NCBI GenBank assembly: GCA_030323885.1
Contig: CM059187.1
Location: forward strand, 86,070,614-86,134,613
DNA length: 64,000 nt
Direction: 5' to 3'
Source: Branchipolynoe longqiensis
Taxonomy: Eukaryota > Annelida > Polychaeta > Phyllodocida > Polynoidae
In this document: piece after piece, positions 10,110 to 21,187 of the stretch
Layout of the letters: the number at the start of each line of letters is the position of its first letter
How positions within the stretch are numbered: position 1 is the stretch's first letter
Translations under genes and position numbers: made by a program
The notes under the pieces: model-generated
The model's input: the letters and a program-made list of their open reading frames with translations, nothing else
What the model was told of the DNA's origin: nothing
Database searches by the model: none

Positions 10110-12798
10110 ATGCATCGTAAAAAAGCCAATCTAGATGTACTAACGTTACCAGAGACATGGTTCACTGATAAACACCAAACCAACACCCCCAATATAGATG
10201 GATATAGGCTTGTACATAATGACAGACAACATATTAATGCAATGAACCAAACAAAGAAGGTTGGAGGCATTGCCATTTACTGCAAAGCCACCAACAACTT
10301 AGACACTGAAAGGCTAAAACCAACAAATCTCTCAAATGAGTACATAGAACTACTATGGTGTCTAATAAAAAATGAAAAACAAGCAACCGTAGCCATAGCC
10401 AGCCTCTATAGGCCACCGTCAGGTGAAATTGAAGTATTCCTTGAAGAACTAGAAAAGAGTATAAACACTGTAAACAAATCAACAAATGCAGAAATCTTTG
10501 TGCAGGGAACTTCAATGTGAATTACAGCAGCACTGAACAAAATAAACTAATGCTGCAAACCACGATCAAAAGCTTAGGCCTGCAGCAGCTCATCACTGAA
10601 AGCACAAGGGTAAGAAAAAATAGCTCAACAATAGACCTAATACTAACCAACTCAAGCCATGCCACAAAATGGGGCACTAGAAGCTGGGGTATAAGCGACC
10701 ACAAACTATTATATGTAACCAGGAAAAAGCTCAAAAGCACTAATCACTATGAATACAAAATGGGCAGGTCCCTAAAAAACTACTCAGAAGATACATTAAA
10801 AAATCATCTCCACCAAAACATAAACAACATCACACAAAACAAAGATGATGTTGATATCTATTGGGACAACATCACCACAGAAATAAGAAAATCAATTGAT
10901 GAGATGTGCCCCATAAAGAAAATAAAAATACCAAAAAAACAAGACTGTTGGGTAGACAAAGACCTGCTAACACTCATCACAACCAAAAGTAAACTGGGTG
11001 ATAAAGCAAAGCACACAGAAACAATAGAAGACAAACTGGCCTACCATGTCGCCAGAAACAACTCTCTCAAAGCTGTGAGAACAGCAAAAAAGAAATACAT
11101 AATAAAGCAGTACAAAGACTGGGGAAGCAAGACAAACAAATTCTGGGGAAAATGTAAACCTATTATTCCCCCAAAATAACAAAGAAGAGCATACAAACTT
11201 CCAAGATAACAAAGGGGCAATACTCACAGACAAAGATGCAGCAAACAAACTGAACACACACTTTGCCACAATAGGGCAAATGTTGTCAGAAATCTTTTTT
11301 AAAAGATGGGAAAAGAGATCAGGAACTCTGCTGAACGAAATCCCCACCTGCAAATCAGATATGATAGAAGCAAAAAAATTAATAAATGACATAGACACGA
11401 ATAAGCCAAGTGGAATAGATGAAATACCAACCAAAATACTGAAAGAGGCACTCCAAGCCATCCCGGCCACCATAGTAGACCTATTCAACATCTCCTTTGA
11501 GCAGGGGCATTTTATCTCAGCCTGGAAAATGACAACCATAGCCCCCATTCACAAAGGTGGAGACAAACAAAACATGGGAAAATACAGGCCAATATCAATT
11601 CTTCAAACCCCAGGCAAGCTCATTGAAAAAGTGTTACATAGACACATCAATGAACACCTAGAAAAAAACGATATACTAAACGAAAGACAAGGGGGCTTCA
11701 GGAAACTGCACTCCACATCAAAAACAATAGCTAACCTAACAAATGACATATTGGCATCAATGAACCAAAAACAATTAGTTGGAGCAGCCTTCATTGACTT
11801 CAGCAAAGCATTTGACACAGTAGACCACAAAATACTATTGGAAAAACTAAAAACCATGGGCATAAAATCCAACACTATGGATTGGATAAAATGCTATCTC
11901 AGCAACAGGCAACAGAAACAAAAATAAACAATAAACTATCAGACAACCAACCTGTTACATGTGGTGTACCCCATGGATCAGTGTTAGCGCCACTACTCTT
12001 TATAATCTATATAAACGATCTAGAAAAATGGTTGCAAACTGAGTGCCTCCAAATGGCACCACAGAAGTGGAAGTAATAACTAAACTAAATAAATTCCTAC
12101 TAAAACTAGATGAGTGGTGTGAGTCCAACAAAATAACCATCAACACAAGCAAATCAAAAACGGTACTCTTCTCGCATAAACAAATGCCAGAAAGAGAACT
12201 ACACTGTAAGTTAGGAAATGTAGACCATTACAAATACCTAGACCTTGAGTTGGACAGCCAACTAAATTACAACCTATGGATAAATAAAATTATCCAGAAA
12301 GTAAACCAAAAACTGTGGCTATTTGCAAAGCTAAGAGACTACATGACACAAGAAATGTCAATAAAAATCTTCAAGGGCATGGTGTTCCCCTATTTTGACT
12401 ATGGAGATGTAAACTACATGGGTGCGAGAAAAGAACTACTAAAAAAACTGCAAATACTGCAGAACAGAGCCCTAAAAATCTATCTAAGAGTAGACAAGCT
12501 GCCCCCAACCTATGACATACACAAAAGAACCAAAGTGAAATTGCTAGAAAATAGGAGAATAATTCATTTGAAAATATTAGCATATAGCTATAGTCAAAAC
12601 AATAAACTCCTAACAAAACCGCAAAGGGCTACTAGAGCAAATAATGCACCACTACTGAAGCAGACCAGAAGCCAAGTAAAAGCTCATGAGAGAAGCATGC
12701 TGGAAATGGCTGCCAAGGTGTGGAATGCCCAAACGGTAAAGGAACGACAAATTCCTGACCTAAAAACTTACAAAAAATATATGTGCAAATTAGGCTAG
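10110..12798 (+). pseudogene. LINE ORF2 remnant (endonuclease + reverse transcriptase)
   Basis: The polyprotein is read in pieces: 10110-10520, 10517-11179, 11280-11927, 11882-12076 and 12043-12798. The first two pieces carry the AP-endonuclease C-terminal half (LPETWFTD, GGIAIYCK, then GNFN in place of GDFN, and STIDLILTN). The next pieces carry RT blocks YRPISIL, QGGFRKLHST, FIDFSKAFDTVDH and GVPHGSVLAPLLFIIYINDL. After LQTECLQMA the reading jumps straight to a WCESNKITINTSKSK-like block. The YADD catalytic block, about 15-20 residues, has been deleted. At least three further frameshifts exist (near 10505, 11165 and 11925). It cannot encode an active enzyme. Confidence 0.9.
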
Positions 12799-13101
12799 GA
12801 AACCCCTACTAAGCTGCACTGCAAAGGGGCATGCGATATGTCACGGCCCACCAGCGGGATGCCCAATGGAAGGTAACCATGCCAAGAGTAGCCAGATAAC
12901 ACACCACACAGCTATGTACAAGCCTATGCTATGTAAATAGGAGTAGGCTAGTCTAGTAATAAGAGTAGAACAAAATAAAATACATATATGCCAAGAAAAT
13001 TTAAAAAAACTAACATAAGCTACTAACCATACCAACCAATTATCTATCTGCTACTGAAATCCAGGCAATCAAATAACTTATCAGCAGCTACTGTGTGGTA
13101 A

Positions 13102-13560
13102 AGGCCCTGTCACATTACGGTGTATGGCGGGAGCGTATTGAAAACCTACGTAGGTCCTGCGCGTGCCGGCCTATGATGACATTTGGTGACCTTTCGGGTG
13201 GTTTTGAGCGTATGTGGAACCTACGAGGAGCGTACGAGGAGCGTATGAGGAGCGTATGGGAGCGTATGGGAGCGTGCTGTGACATTTTTTGACAGTATGG
13301 GCCATACGCCCTCATAGGTCGGGTTTTTTTTAGCATGCACAACAAAATTTGGATGGACGGATTTATGAAAGCGTATGGCGGCGTATGCCTCATACGCTTC
13401 ACATACGCCGGCATCTGGCGGCATCTGGCGGCGTATGAGTAGCGTATGAGTAGCGTATGAGTAGCGTATGAGTAGCGTATACGGCGTATGCCGACGTATA
13501 TGACGTAACGCGCTTACGCCGCCATACGCTCCAGCAAAAAACCCTAATGTGACAGCCCCT
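13102..13560. mobile_element. Harbinger-like MITE, copy A
   Basis: Ends AGGCCCTGTCACATTACG and, inverted, AGGGGCTGTCACATTAGG. TAA occurs at 13099-13101 and again at 13565-13567 after a T run, consistent with a 3-bp TSD. The interior is built of GAGCGTATG and GTAGCGTAT repeats around a central AGCATGCACAACAAAATTTG. Inserted in the LINE 3' region. It is almost identical to copy B (30427-30886), so both moved recently. Confidence 0.8.
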
Positions 13561-13681
13561 TTTTTAAGATAACACCAACACTACAACTGGCCAGCATTGA
13601 AAACAAGCATGGGTACCCGGGCTTATATGCTATGGACAGTATAAATACAGCCTCAATATAAAAAAAAAACAATTAAAGAAA

Positions 13682-14140
13682 CAACCAATTGGATTGAGGC
13701 TGGTCTCAACCAATAGGATTGAGGCTGGTCTCAACTAATAGTAATCGGATTGAGGCTGGTCTAAACATAAAAAATTGAGGCTGGTCTTAACCAATGGGAT
13801 TAAGGCTGGTCTCAACCAATAGGATTGACGCTTGTCATAACCAAACAGGATCGAGGCTGGTCTCAACCAACCAGATGGGGACTGGTCTTAGCCAATGGGA
13901 TTGAGGTTGGTCTCAACCAATAGGAATGATGCTGGTCATAACTAACTGGGTTGAGACTGGTCTCAACCGATAGGATTGAGGTTAAGACTGATTTCAACCA
14001 ACCGGATTGAGACTGGTGTCAACCAATAGGATTAAAGCTGGCCTCAACCAATTGAATTGGGGCTGATTTCAGCAAATCGGGTACGGCGCTTGTCTCAACC
14101 AGTAATATTAGAACTTGTCTCAACCAGCAGGATTTGGGAC
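13682..14140 (+). repeat. ~25-bp minisatellite, right part
   Basis: Continuation of the 9741-10106 array, more diverged towards 14140 (ATTGAGGCTGGTCTCAACCA with many substitutions). Bases 14141-14408 contain no recognised element. Confidence 0.9.
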
Positions 14141-14408
14141 AGTAGGCTGTGAGTCAGAAGTAAGCCGATGGGATATGGCGGGGATCGATCCAGGTAGAAG
14201 GTAGATTAGCCTAGCTCCAAGATGAATTGGTGAGGCCAAGGTTGAGCCAGTATGGGCATGGGAGATGAACTGAGGGATGAGGTCGGGCCCGCCGGGGTAT
14301 GGTGTCGGGGTATGAGTACTGCCGCAGGGGTATTGATGTAGGCCATTTGAGGTCTAAGCAAAGACAACAACGCTAAGGTCTAGAACACAGGTGGTGTCGT
14401 GTAGATTA

Positions 14409-14586
14409 GAGTAAAACATCTCTAAATCGACCGACCGTGGGACCGACTTTAAGTCGTCCATTTAGGGAGGCAGTCGGTTTGGAGAGTTAGAATATCCTTA
14501 CAATGGTATTGTTGGGACCCAAATAAAGCGATCGATATAGGGGAGTGGTCGATCTGTAGAGGGGTCGGTATAGAGAGGTTCTACTG
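14409..14586. mobile_element. pogo/Tc1-like MITE, copy 2
   Basis: Diverged inverted copy of 5102-5278: GAGTAAAACATCTCTAAATC at the left and GAGAGGTTCTACTG at the right, followed by TA. The internal block CGATCGATATAGGGGAGTGG is shared. Confidence 0.8.
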
Positions 14587-14708
14587 TATATATGAGAACC
14601 TGGTCGGGGTCTGTAATACAAATAGATATGATACAAATAGAGGGGAACTATGCAGAGTGGGATAGGCAAGGATCCTACATAGATAGGTGACCATGGATGG
14701 GATGGTAA

Positions 14709-15040
14709 ATTGGTTGGTTGTTGGAGTTTTACATCCTGGCAACATCTAAGGTCATATCAGGACGGGCACCAGCTAGTGACAGTACGCACCCATGGTGACC
14801 TTATAGTGCTGCTTCACTGGGAGACCAGGCCACCATCACCATGACCTGATATCCAACTCAGTCATATTATTCTGACACCAAGCTAACCAGTCCTTACCCT
14901 AACCTAATAATGCCGAGCGCCTGGCTAGGAAGTGACAAGTATCAATTTTATATGTCATTGGTTTGATTTGACCGGGAATTGACTTCCAGACCTTCCTCCC
15001 AGATGGACTGCGCTCTAACGAATCGGCTATCGCGTTCGGT
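14709..15040 (-). mobile_element. SINE-A, minus strand, near full length
   Basis: 3' end TTGGTTGTTGGAGTTTTACA at the left, body CCGCC/CACCATGACCTGATATCC and CCTAATAATGCCGAGCGCC, head remnants (GACCGGGAATTGACTTCC) at the right. It belongs to the subfamily ending in GGAGTTTTACATCCTGGC. Confidence 0.85.
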
Positions 15041-15129
15041 AGGATGTTAAGTTCCTAGATGTTAGGTTAGTTGGTATTTCTACTAGAGGTATATCTACAG
15101 CTGTTTAGAAAGTTACTATTGTAGTAGAC

Positions 15130-15350
15130 TGCACTGACCTCTCAGGGAAGGAGCCACATAGACAGGTAGGCGTAGATAGTCTAATGGTTAGTACGATAGA
15201 CCTGAAATGGTGGGAGTGGTAAGTTTGAATCCAGGTTTCCAATTTTCATCACCCCCATTATGATGGTTTTCATGACAAGGATCATATACAAGTTATGAGC
15301 TGTTTAGTATGGTTGATGAACATACCCTGTGTATGTATATGTAGGTGAGT
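15130..15350 (+). mobile_element. SINE-B, tRNA-derived, copy 1
   Basis: A second SINE family. CTGACCTCTCAGGGAAGGAG and ACAGGTAGGCGTAGATAGTC lead into an A-box-like TCTAATGGTTAGTACG and a B-box-like GTTTGAATCC. The body is CATCACCCCCATTATGATGG, then a TGTATGTATA tail. Copies: 15448, 46150, 46800 and, on the other strand, 18110. Confidence 0.65.
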
Positions 15351-15447
15351 TACTTGTAGGTATGTAATTGTAAGCAGTGAACTATATTTGGATATTAACC
15401 ATTCAAAAGATGTATGATTCTTGGGGAACACATGTAGTAATATCTGT

Positions 15448-15600
15448 ACTGATCTCTCAGGAAAGGAGCCACGTACACAGGTAGGTTTGGATATGGTGAT
15501 TGCATCAGGGAGTCTAGATAGGTTCATGGTTAAGACGCTAGCCCCGGGATAACATAATTGTGGATTTGAACCCTGTTCTAGCCCAACATGTAGTAGGCCA
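15448..15600 (+). mobile_element. SINE-B, copy 2, truncated
   Basis: TCTCAGGAAAGGAGCCACGT, ACAGGTAGGTTTGGATATGG, TCATGGTTAAGACGCTAGCC and GATTTGAACCCTGTTC. The 3' body is missing. Confidence 0.6.
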
Positions 15601-15604
15601 CTAG

Positions 15605-15930
15605 GTGTGTAAAATAGCTTTATTGGGGTTTTATGTTCTAGCAACATCTGAGGTCATATCAGGACCGATAGTGACTCGTTTCAGTGCGCAGTCATTGTGA
15701 CTTTATAGTGTTGTACTAACTGGATGTTATCTCGCTATCCACCATAGCCCGATACCGAACTCAGTTTCATTATCCTAACACTGAAGTCCTATCCTAGTAC
15801 TGCCAAGTATCAGTCAAGGTAGTGGCAAGTACCCCTTTGATGTAATTATTTGCTTTCAGCCAAGCTAATGGACCGATCTCATACCTCCATATTCGGGAAG
15901 TAGAGACTAACTCCTAGGCCAACCCGTCCA
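15605..15930 (-). mobile_element. SINE-A, minus strand, diverged
   Basis: GGGGTTTTATGTTCTAGCAA starts the inverted 3' end. The body holds CTATCCTAGTACTGCC and the head remnant is near 15880-15930. Bases 15931-16127 have nothing recognised. Confidence 0.75.
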
Positions 15931-16269
15931 GTTCACATGACATAGATCACTAGAGTTCCGGTTATCTCTCGGGGAGAGGTACGAGAGTGCAGAATGATGT
16001 TGACTAGGCAGTGCATGGTGCAGAGGGATGCTGGACAAGAACCGGTGGGAGGATGTCAGGCACACTGGAGTGGAGATGGGTTGGATAGGATGTAGAGGGT
16101 GCCGAGTGTGTGATCGGCCTGGTTTAATTTAAAGGTTTGGAACTTCTGCCGTTTTGTATAGAGAAATATATCAAGATGATTTTCATAATCTACTTTAAAT
16201 TAGTTTGAAGTAACTTTCAATTTAAAGGGATATATTTGAAGTAAAATCATGCACAGATATTTGAAATAA

Positions 16270-16960
16270 AAACTTTGTTAGTTTAACGACACCCCAACAT
16301 AAAAAGTAAACATCGGCTATTGGGGTGGGGGAGGGTGAAATAAAAACACGCAAAGTTTATTTTGGGATGAACATCGAAATGTTTGGCATGTCCTTTTATA
16401 AAGTCCACGGCTCGAATATGTGGTTGTGTAGGCAGGCTATAGTGAAATCAATACAGGCAAAAAGAGAAAGGAAGAGTATAAAGAGTGAAAGAAGAGAGAG
16501 AGCCAAGCCCTTGGGTTTATTATTTATATGGTACATGGATCCAGTATAGTATATCACCTGACCACATTCTCCCAATGAGAATCAAGCATTTCCAGCTCTA
16601 CCAATGAGAAACAAGCATTTCTGGTCCCCATGCTTACAGTGATCTGCCCACCACCACCAAGCAGTGTGGCTCCCTTGGCCACCACCTGCCCTGAGATGAG
16701 TGTGTGGTGATCCATGACTAGCAGAGGGGGGAGGGGGTAGTGGGTAGAGCTCTGAGTGGCCCTTACACACTATTTTACTAGCACCACTATGTCTATTTAC
16801 CAATGAGTCAAGTACCAACAGCAACTACATAAACACATCTATGCACCTAGCCCTATATACCTTTTTCACAAATAGAACATTTGCATTCCCCTACCAATGC
16901 ATCATTATCGGAATATTTTACACTTTGTTTACACATTTTTGAACATCACAGCATAGAACT
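16270..16960. other. No gene recognised
   Basis: Sequence separating the MITE halves; origin unclear. The ORFs (74 aa plus, 80 aa minus) have no known motif. Confidence 0.4.
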
Positions 16961-17062
16961 GGAAGACCAAAACGGAAATTAATGCTTAATGAGCACACCA
17001 GTATCTAAGTTGGATATTTAGGATCAGGATTTGGGTAAGTGTTTTGGTTTCGGAAATATGAT

Positions 17063-17361
17063 TGAAGATTTATACTGCATATCATGGATAAGTCTGAATA
17101 GACTTGTTTTCACCATTAAACAGTTTGTCGATAGAAAGCCCGAGCCTACACTTTTACCGACCCAAGGGATTTTTAACCTCCCACACCACATAGACATGGT
17201 ATGATAGAAACCAGCCTTTGATGACGCTGTAAGTTATACACAGCGGTGGAAATCCAAAGTGGTAGAGGTGGGGGCACGGGGAATCGAAACACCGACCTTC
17301 AGATTAGGAGTCCGACCTAGAAAAATGTCAGACACTCTAATAACTCTGCCACAGAGAACGC
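17063..17361 (-). mobile_element. SINE-C with tRNA-Arg-like head
   Basis: Flanked by AATATGAT on both sides (17055-17062 and 17362-17369), a clear 8-bp duplication inside the TTAA MITE. On the minus strand the head resembles tRNA-Arg: TCGGACTCCTAATCTGAAGG (anticodon-loop-like CTCCTAA) and a T-arm-like GTTTCGATTCCCCG. The D-arm region holds an insert, so it is not a functional tRNA. The ~200-bp body is unlike SINE-A and SINE-B. Confidence 0.65.
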
Positions 17362-17511
17362 AATATGATGCTTTCATCGGCGTGTGCAGCTTTCAGGAGG
17401 CTGGGTGGAGTTGGCAATGATGGGTGAGCGTAGGAGGACAGGGTTTTTCATGGAGTTGGCTAATATGGCGATATAATGCGTCTCAGCAGCCACTTGGTGG
17501 TTGAGGCAGAG

Positions 17512-17838
17512 GTTGCTTGGTTGTTGGGATTTTACATCCTGGAAACACCTAAGGTGGGTAGGATGGGTAGCGATTTGTGACAGTGCGCACTCATGGCGAC
17601 TTTATAATGCTGCCGCACTGGGACATCAGGCCGCCAGCACCAAAACCCGATATCCTAATCAGGCACATTATCCCGACACTGAGAAAACCAGTCCTTGCCC
17701 TATCCTATTAATGCTGAGCACCAGGCTAGGAAGCAACAAGTATCAATTTTAAAGTCATTGGTTTGAGTCGACCGGGAACCGAACTCCCGATTTTCCGCAA
17801 GCGACGCCGGTGCTCTACCGATTAGGCCACCGCGCCTG
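17512..17838 (-). mobile_element. SINE-A with type-2 head, minus strand
   Basis: Body as in SINE-A. On the minus strand the head reads GCGCGGTGGCCTAATCGGTA, GAGCACCGGCGTCGC and TCGGGAGTTCGGTTCCCGGT. This differs from the GGGATGGCCGAATGAGTTAG head of the type-1 copies. The same alternative head occurs at 23151 and 34691. Confidence 0.8.
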
Positions 17839-18109
17839 GTTAGTGGGGCAGAGAGGTGGATGGAAGGAGTGTTGGTTGGGGTGAGGTGAAAAGGAATGAA
17901 ACATGCAGGTGATATGAGAGCAGTTGGTATTAGGGGCTAGTCACATCACCCGAGAAAGGCCCAAACTGTATCAGAATGCGCCTGGTTGGTCGTAATTGAA
18001 ATTTATCACATCGCGCCTCGCAGAATAGGAACTGGTCCTAATGGGGAAGTAGTACACAGAGGGGTCTGCTGACGTGTATAATTTTGTTGTTGTTTGGTTG
18101 GGGTATTTT

Positions 18110-18250
18110 ATTCTTCTTGTAAGAAGTTCCTTCTTCGGTATTTTATTGTCGTCGGGGTGAATGCAAATGGAAAATATTGCGCCTAGAGTGGGAATCGAAC
18201 CTACACCTCTTGCATTAGGGGAAAGTGTGGTAACCATTACACCATCCCTG
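18110..18250 (-). mobile_element. SINE-B-like, minus strand
   Basis: The minus strand reads GGGATGGTGTAATGGTTACC and GGTTCGATTCCCACTCTAGG, then a short body. The A and B boxes are good but acceptor-stem pairing is absent, so this is SINE-derived rather than a tRNA gene. Bases 17840-18109 hold nothing recognised. Confidence 0.6.
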
Positions 18251-18380
18251 ATTGTGTCAAATCAATGACTTAGAAATTGATACTTGTCGCTTCCTAGCCA
18301 TGTGCTCGGCAATATTAGGATAGGGCAAGGAGCAGTGGAATGAGGAAGACCAATTGTCCGCGATTAAAATTTCCCCTGCT
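18251..18380 (+). mobile_element. SINE-A short variant, fragment
   Basis: CAATGACTTAGAAATTGATA and CTTGTCGCTTCCTAGCC are SINE-A body. They then switch to GAGCAGTGGAATGAGGAAGA, CCAATTGTCCGCGA and AAATTTCCC. The same alternative ending follows the SINE at 28818 and appears inverted near 32530-32575. It looks like a separate subfamily. Confidence 0.6.
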
Positions 18381-19150
18381 TAAACATCGAAGGTATAAAA
18401 AAAAACACCAACAAAAACCCGGGTATGTTGGGATTGGTCTCGTCAGCACCAGTAGACTTTGAATACTCACCCGCAATTATTAGCAGCTCTGCTTTGTCGG
18501 GCAGTGAAAGGAATGGTGGATCAAGATAGGCTACAAGGCAAAGTTCACACATTTACTGTAAGTGATATCTGGTTGTGCACTATTTCGCATACATTTAATA
18601 TGACTTAGCTGACCTCACTGCAGACACTCATTAAGGCTGAATGATAATAACCGCCACTGCTTGACAACAGAAACCCTCAGGTCATGCTTGCGGCCTGAAT
18701 AACTCCTAAAGAATAGATTGTTTCAAACTATGCAAATTAGAATTAATCACATTTGATTACAATACTTATGAATAAGTAAAGATATTTTGGTCATATTATA
18801 GCCCCCTTAATGTAGGAAAAGAAGCATAAAGTAATATTGGCTATACCTGCATGTGTAATGCATAATTATTCCTGGGAGAGGTACTATTATTTGCCGAAGG
18901 GTTTTCAAGGAACTGGAAGATGGAGCACTGAACCACAAACAGTGTCTGCCCAGATCTCAGGTGAAATAGATAATGACCCTCAATTAGGAGATGGATTAAT
19001 AAATTATTTGTTATTGTATATAATCTTCGCTATACTTGTCTAGTTTGTCTAGTTTGTTATATTACTTATAATGTTATATTACTTATAATGTATAATAATG
19101 TATTGTGTCTTCTTTAATATATAGGATAAGTATTGTGTATATATGTGATG
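18381..19150. other. No gene recognised
   Basis: Unique AT-rich sequence. Short ORFs (62 aa minus, 68 aa plus) lack motifs. A small duplicated TTATATTACTTATAATG occurs near 19055-19090. Confidence 0.5.
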
Positions 19151-19154
19151 CATA

Positions 19155-19172
19155 GCGCATTATATATATATA

Positions 19173-19206
<34 letters not shown>
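19155..19206. repeat. (TA)n microsatellite
   Basis: TATATA runs broken by ATTATA. Confidence 0.9.
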
Positions 19207-19209
<3 letters not shown>

Positions 19210-19500
19210 TGGGTTCCATATGCAGAATGCCATAATCAATCATATGAGATACACACACCAGCATTTCACTTCTTCGATTTTTCAGAGATGAGCTCCTGTC
19301 ATCAAGATATGTATTTCCTACAGGGGGATATTCTATCCCTCAGCACGACAAGAAGGCATTGATGCAGGTGAAGAGTTTATCATGGCAACATCGACAACCC
19401 CCTAAGGCCAAAGGAAATAGAAACTAAATAAATAGACAGTTGGACGGATGGTAAGTTCGCTTGGATCGCCAACTCACCCGGAAGTGAGGAAGTGACCGCC

Positions 19501-19546
19501 GGGGGGGGGGGGGGGGATTGGAGGGCGGGGGGGCGGGGGTTCTGAT
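19501..19546 (+). repeat. Poly-G / G-rich tract
   Basis: Sixteen G followed by GGGCGGGGGGGCGGGGG-type sequence; G-quadruplex-forming potential. Bases 19207-19500 and 19547-19652 hold nothing recognised. Confidence 0.85.
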
Positions 19547-19652
19547 AGAAGGAACAGCAGGAAATGCGCCAGCCAATCAGGAGGCTGCAGGCTAGATAAC
19601 CCAGGCGCGGGTGGAAAGTGGTCAGGCTTGTCGTCCTGCACCAAATCCCATG

Positions 19653-19950
19653 CAGAAGGTCGAGAGTCTGAAAGCTACCTGAGTCAAACCAATGAGTTAC
19701 AAAATGAATACTCGTCACCACCTAGCCTGGCGCTCGGCATTATTAGGATAGAGCAAGGACTGGTTAGCTCAGTATGAGGATAATGTGACTGAGTGGTTAA
19801 TCAGGTCATGGCGCTGATGGCCTAGTCTCCCAGTCGGGCAGCACTGTGAAGTCGCCATGAATGCGCATTGTCACAAGTCGGTTCCCATTCTGATATGACT
19901 TTCAATGTTGCTAGGATGCAAAACCTCCAACAAGCAAACAAGCTCCCTCC
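19653..19950 (+). mobile_element. SINE-A, plus strand
   Basis: CTGAGTCAAACCAATGAGTT, CACCACCTAGCCTGGCGCTC, CAGTCGGGCAGCACTGTGAA and ATGTTGCTAGGATGCAAAAC follow the SINE-A order to a CAACAAGCAAACAAG tail. The head is decayed. Confidence 0.85.
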
Positions 19951-20072
19951 GTGAGTCAGGCATCGGCCGACCCCTCTGCCTACTACTGCCTGCAAGGTGC
20001 ACGGACGGCCGGGGATCCACTCGTTCCCGGCGGTGTTGAAAGGCGGAGTGGGTGAATTGTGGCGAGCTGGTG

Positions 20073-20086
20073 GCGCCCCCTGTGGG
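20073..20086 (-). promoter_or_regulatory. CTCF-like motif (weak)
   Basis: GCGCCCCCTGTGGG is the complement of CCCACAGGGGGCGC. It lies in a short GC-rich block (19970-20180). Motif-only evidence. Confidence 0.25.
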
Positions 20087-20194
20087 TGTGACGTGTTTCT
20101 GGTAGCAGGCCTGGGTGCTGATATTGCATTACGCGGGTCGCACTGGGCGGCGTATATATCTCCTGTGTGTAGATGGTGCTCCGCAGCCCCAGTT

Positions 20195-20460
20195 CCACCC
20201 CCCACCCCCACCTCCACCCCCACCCATACCCCCACACACACCCACACACACCCACACACCCCCACACACACACAAACACACACACACACCCATACCCACA
20301 AGTACACACACACCAACACCCACACCAACACCCACACCCACACCCACAACCACACCCACAACCACACCCACACACACCCTGACCCATACACCCACACCCA
20401 CACACCCAAACTCACACCCACACCCACACCCACACCCACACCCAAACCCACACCCCCTGC
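20195..20460 (+). repeat. (CACACC)n / (CACCCA)n satellite
   Basis: C/A-rich hexanucleotide-like array. The overlapping ORFs on both strands (up to 209 aa) are repeat translations. Confidence 0.9.
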
Positions 20461-20494
20461 ATCATTAAAGTGCCAGAATCAGATGCTTTGGAAT

Positions 20495-20640
20495 GTCTGC
20501 TATGTGATGAATAATGTATTATGTGAGTATAAACACACGAAAGGGAATATTACTTATTATTATTATTGTTATACTCTGTAAGACGCAACAGTGGCGCCAT
20601 CTCGGCCCACCTCTCCTCAACCGGATATTGTCTAGTGTCA
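20495..20640 (+). repeat. Microsatellite-linked dispersed repeat, copy 5
   Basis: GATGAATAATGTATTATGTG, AGTATAAACACACGAAAGGG, a TTATTATTATTATTG run and CAGTGGCGCCATCTCGGCC. Module order as at 37729. Confidence 0.55.
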
Positions 20641-20706
20641 GTCGCACCAGAGGATTTATCTATATAATATTTGTATATATATGCATATGAGTGTAGGTGT
20701 GTGTGT

Positions 20707-20742
<36 letters not shown>
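20707..20742 (+). repeat. 36-base poly-G tract
   Basis: Thirty-six consecutive G residues after a GTGTGTGT run. True length is uncertain in any assembly. Confidence 0.9.
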
Positions 20743-20744
<2 letters not shown>

Positions 20745-20747
<3 letters not shown>

Positions 20748-20935
20748 ATGCGTGCACAGGCGGGTGGCGCCCCCAACGGGTCTGATTTTGAGTAGGATGG
20801 AAGTGTTGATGAAAAGATAGGCTCCTCCAGTAGATGACTTAGGGAGGAGTTGAGGCTGAGAAGCAAATGGAAGCTTCCGGCCTTATTATACTTGTACAAT
20901 GGCTTATACAACGTGTATAATAATTCATATATATA
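20745..20935 (-). repeat. Microsatellite-linked dispersed repeat, copy 6
   Basis: GGGTGGCGCCCCCAACGGG at the left, then CTTCCGGCCTTATTATACTT, GTACAATGGCTTATACAACG and a TATATATATA run at the right. Confidence 0.5.
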
Positions 20936-20945
20936 TATATTTATT

Positions 20946-21182
20946 AAGTTGGTTGGTTGGTTGTTGGAGTTATACGTCCTGGCAACATCCATGGTCATGT
21001 CAGGACGGGTACCGACTTGTGAGGGTGTGCACTCATTTGACGACTTTATAGTGCTGCCCCAAGCACCATGACCTGATATCCTACTCATTCACATTATCCT
21101 CACACGGAGCAAACCAGTCCTTGCCCTATCCTAATAATGTTGTGTGCCTGGCTAAGAAGTGACAAGTATCAATTCATAAGCA
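20946..21182 (-). mobile_element. SINE-A, minus strand, head missing
   Basis: Inverted 3' end GGTTGGTTGGTTGTTGGAGT, then ACGTCCTGGCAACATCC, the body, and AAGAAGTGACAAGTATCAAT at the right. Confidence 0.85.
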
Positions 21183-21187
21183 TGAAA

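Larger units (their letters stand above)
10109..13680 (+). mobile_element. CR1/L2-like non-LTR retrotransposon, 5'-truncated and dead
   Basis: The LINE begins inside the endonuclease domain and ends in an A-rich tail (about 13660-13680). The minisatellite unit reads GGTTTTCAA just before it and CAACCAATTGG just after. It therefore landed inside one unit, with only a very short visible duplication (CAA). Order: AP endonuclease, reverse transcriptase, 3' region carrying a Harbinger-like MITE at 13102-13560. It belongs to the CR1/L2 group by its FIDFSKAFDTVDH and GVPHGSVLAPLLF motifs. Confidence 0.9.
16128..17398. mobile_element. TTAA-family MITE, degraded and interrupted twice
   Basis: The left part 16128-16265 (TAATCTACTTTAAATTAGTT, GAAGTAACTTTC) and right parts 16975-17062 and 17370-17398 match the TTAA MITE (GCTTAATGAGCACACCAGTA, GATGCTTTCATCGG, GTGCAGCTTT). 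They are separated by about 700 bp of unclassified DNA and by a SINE. Confidence 0.5.
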
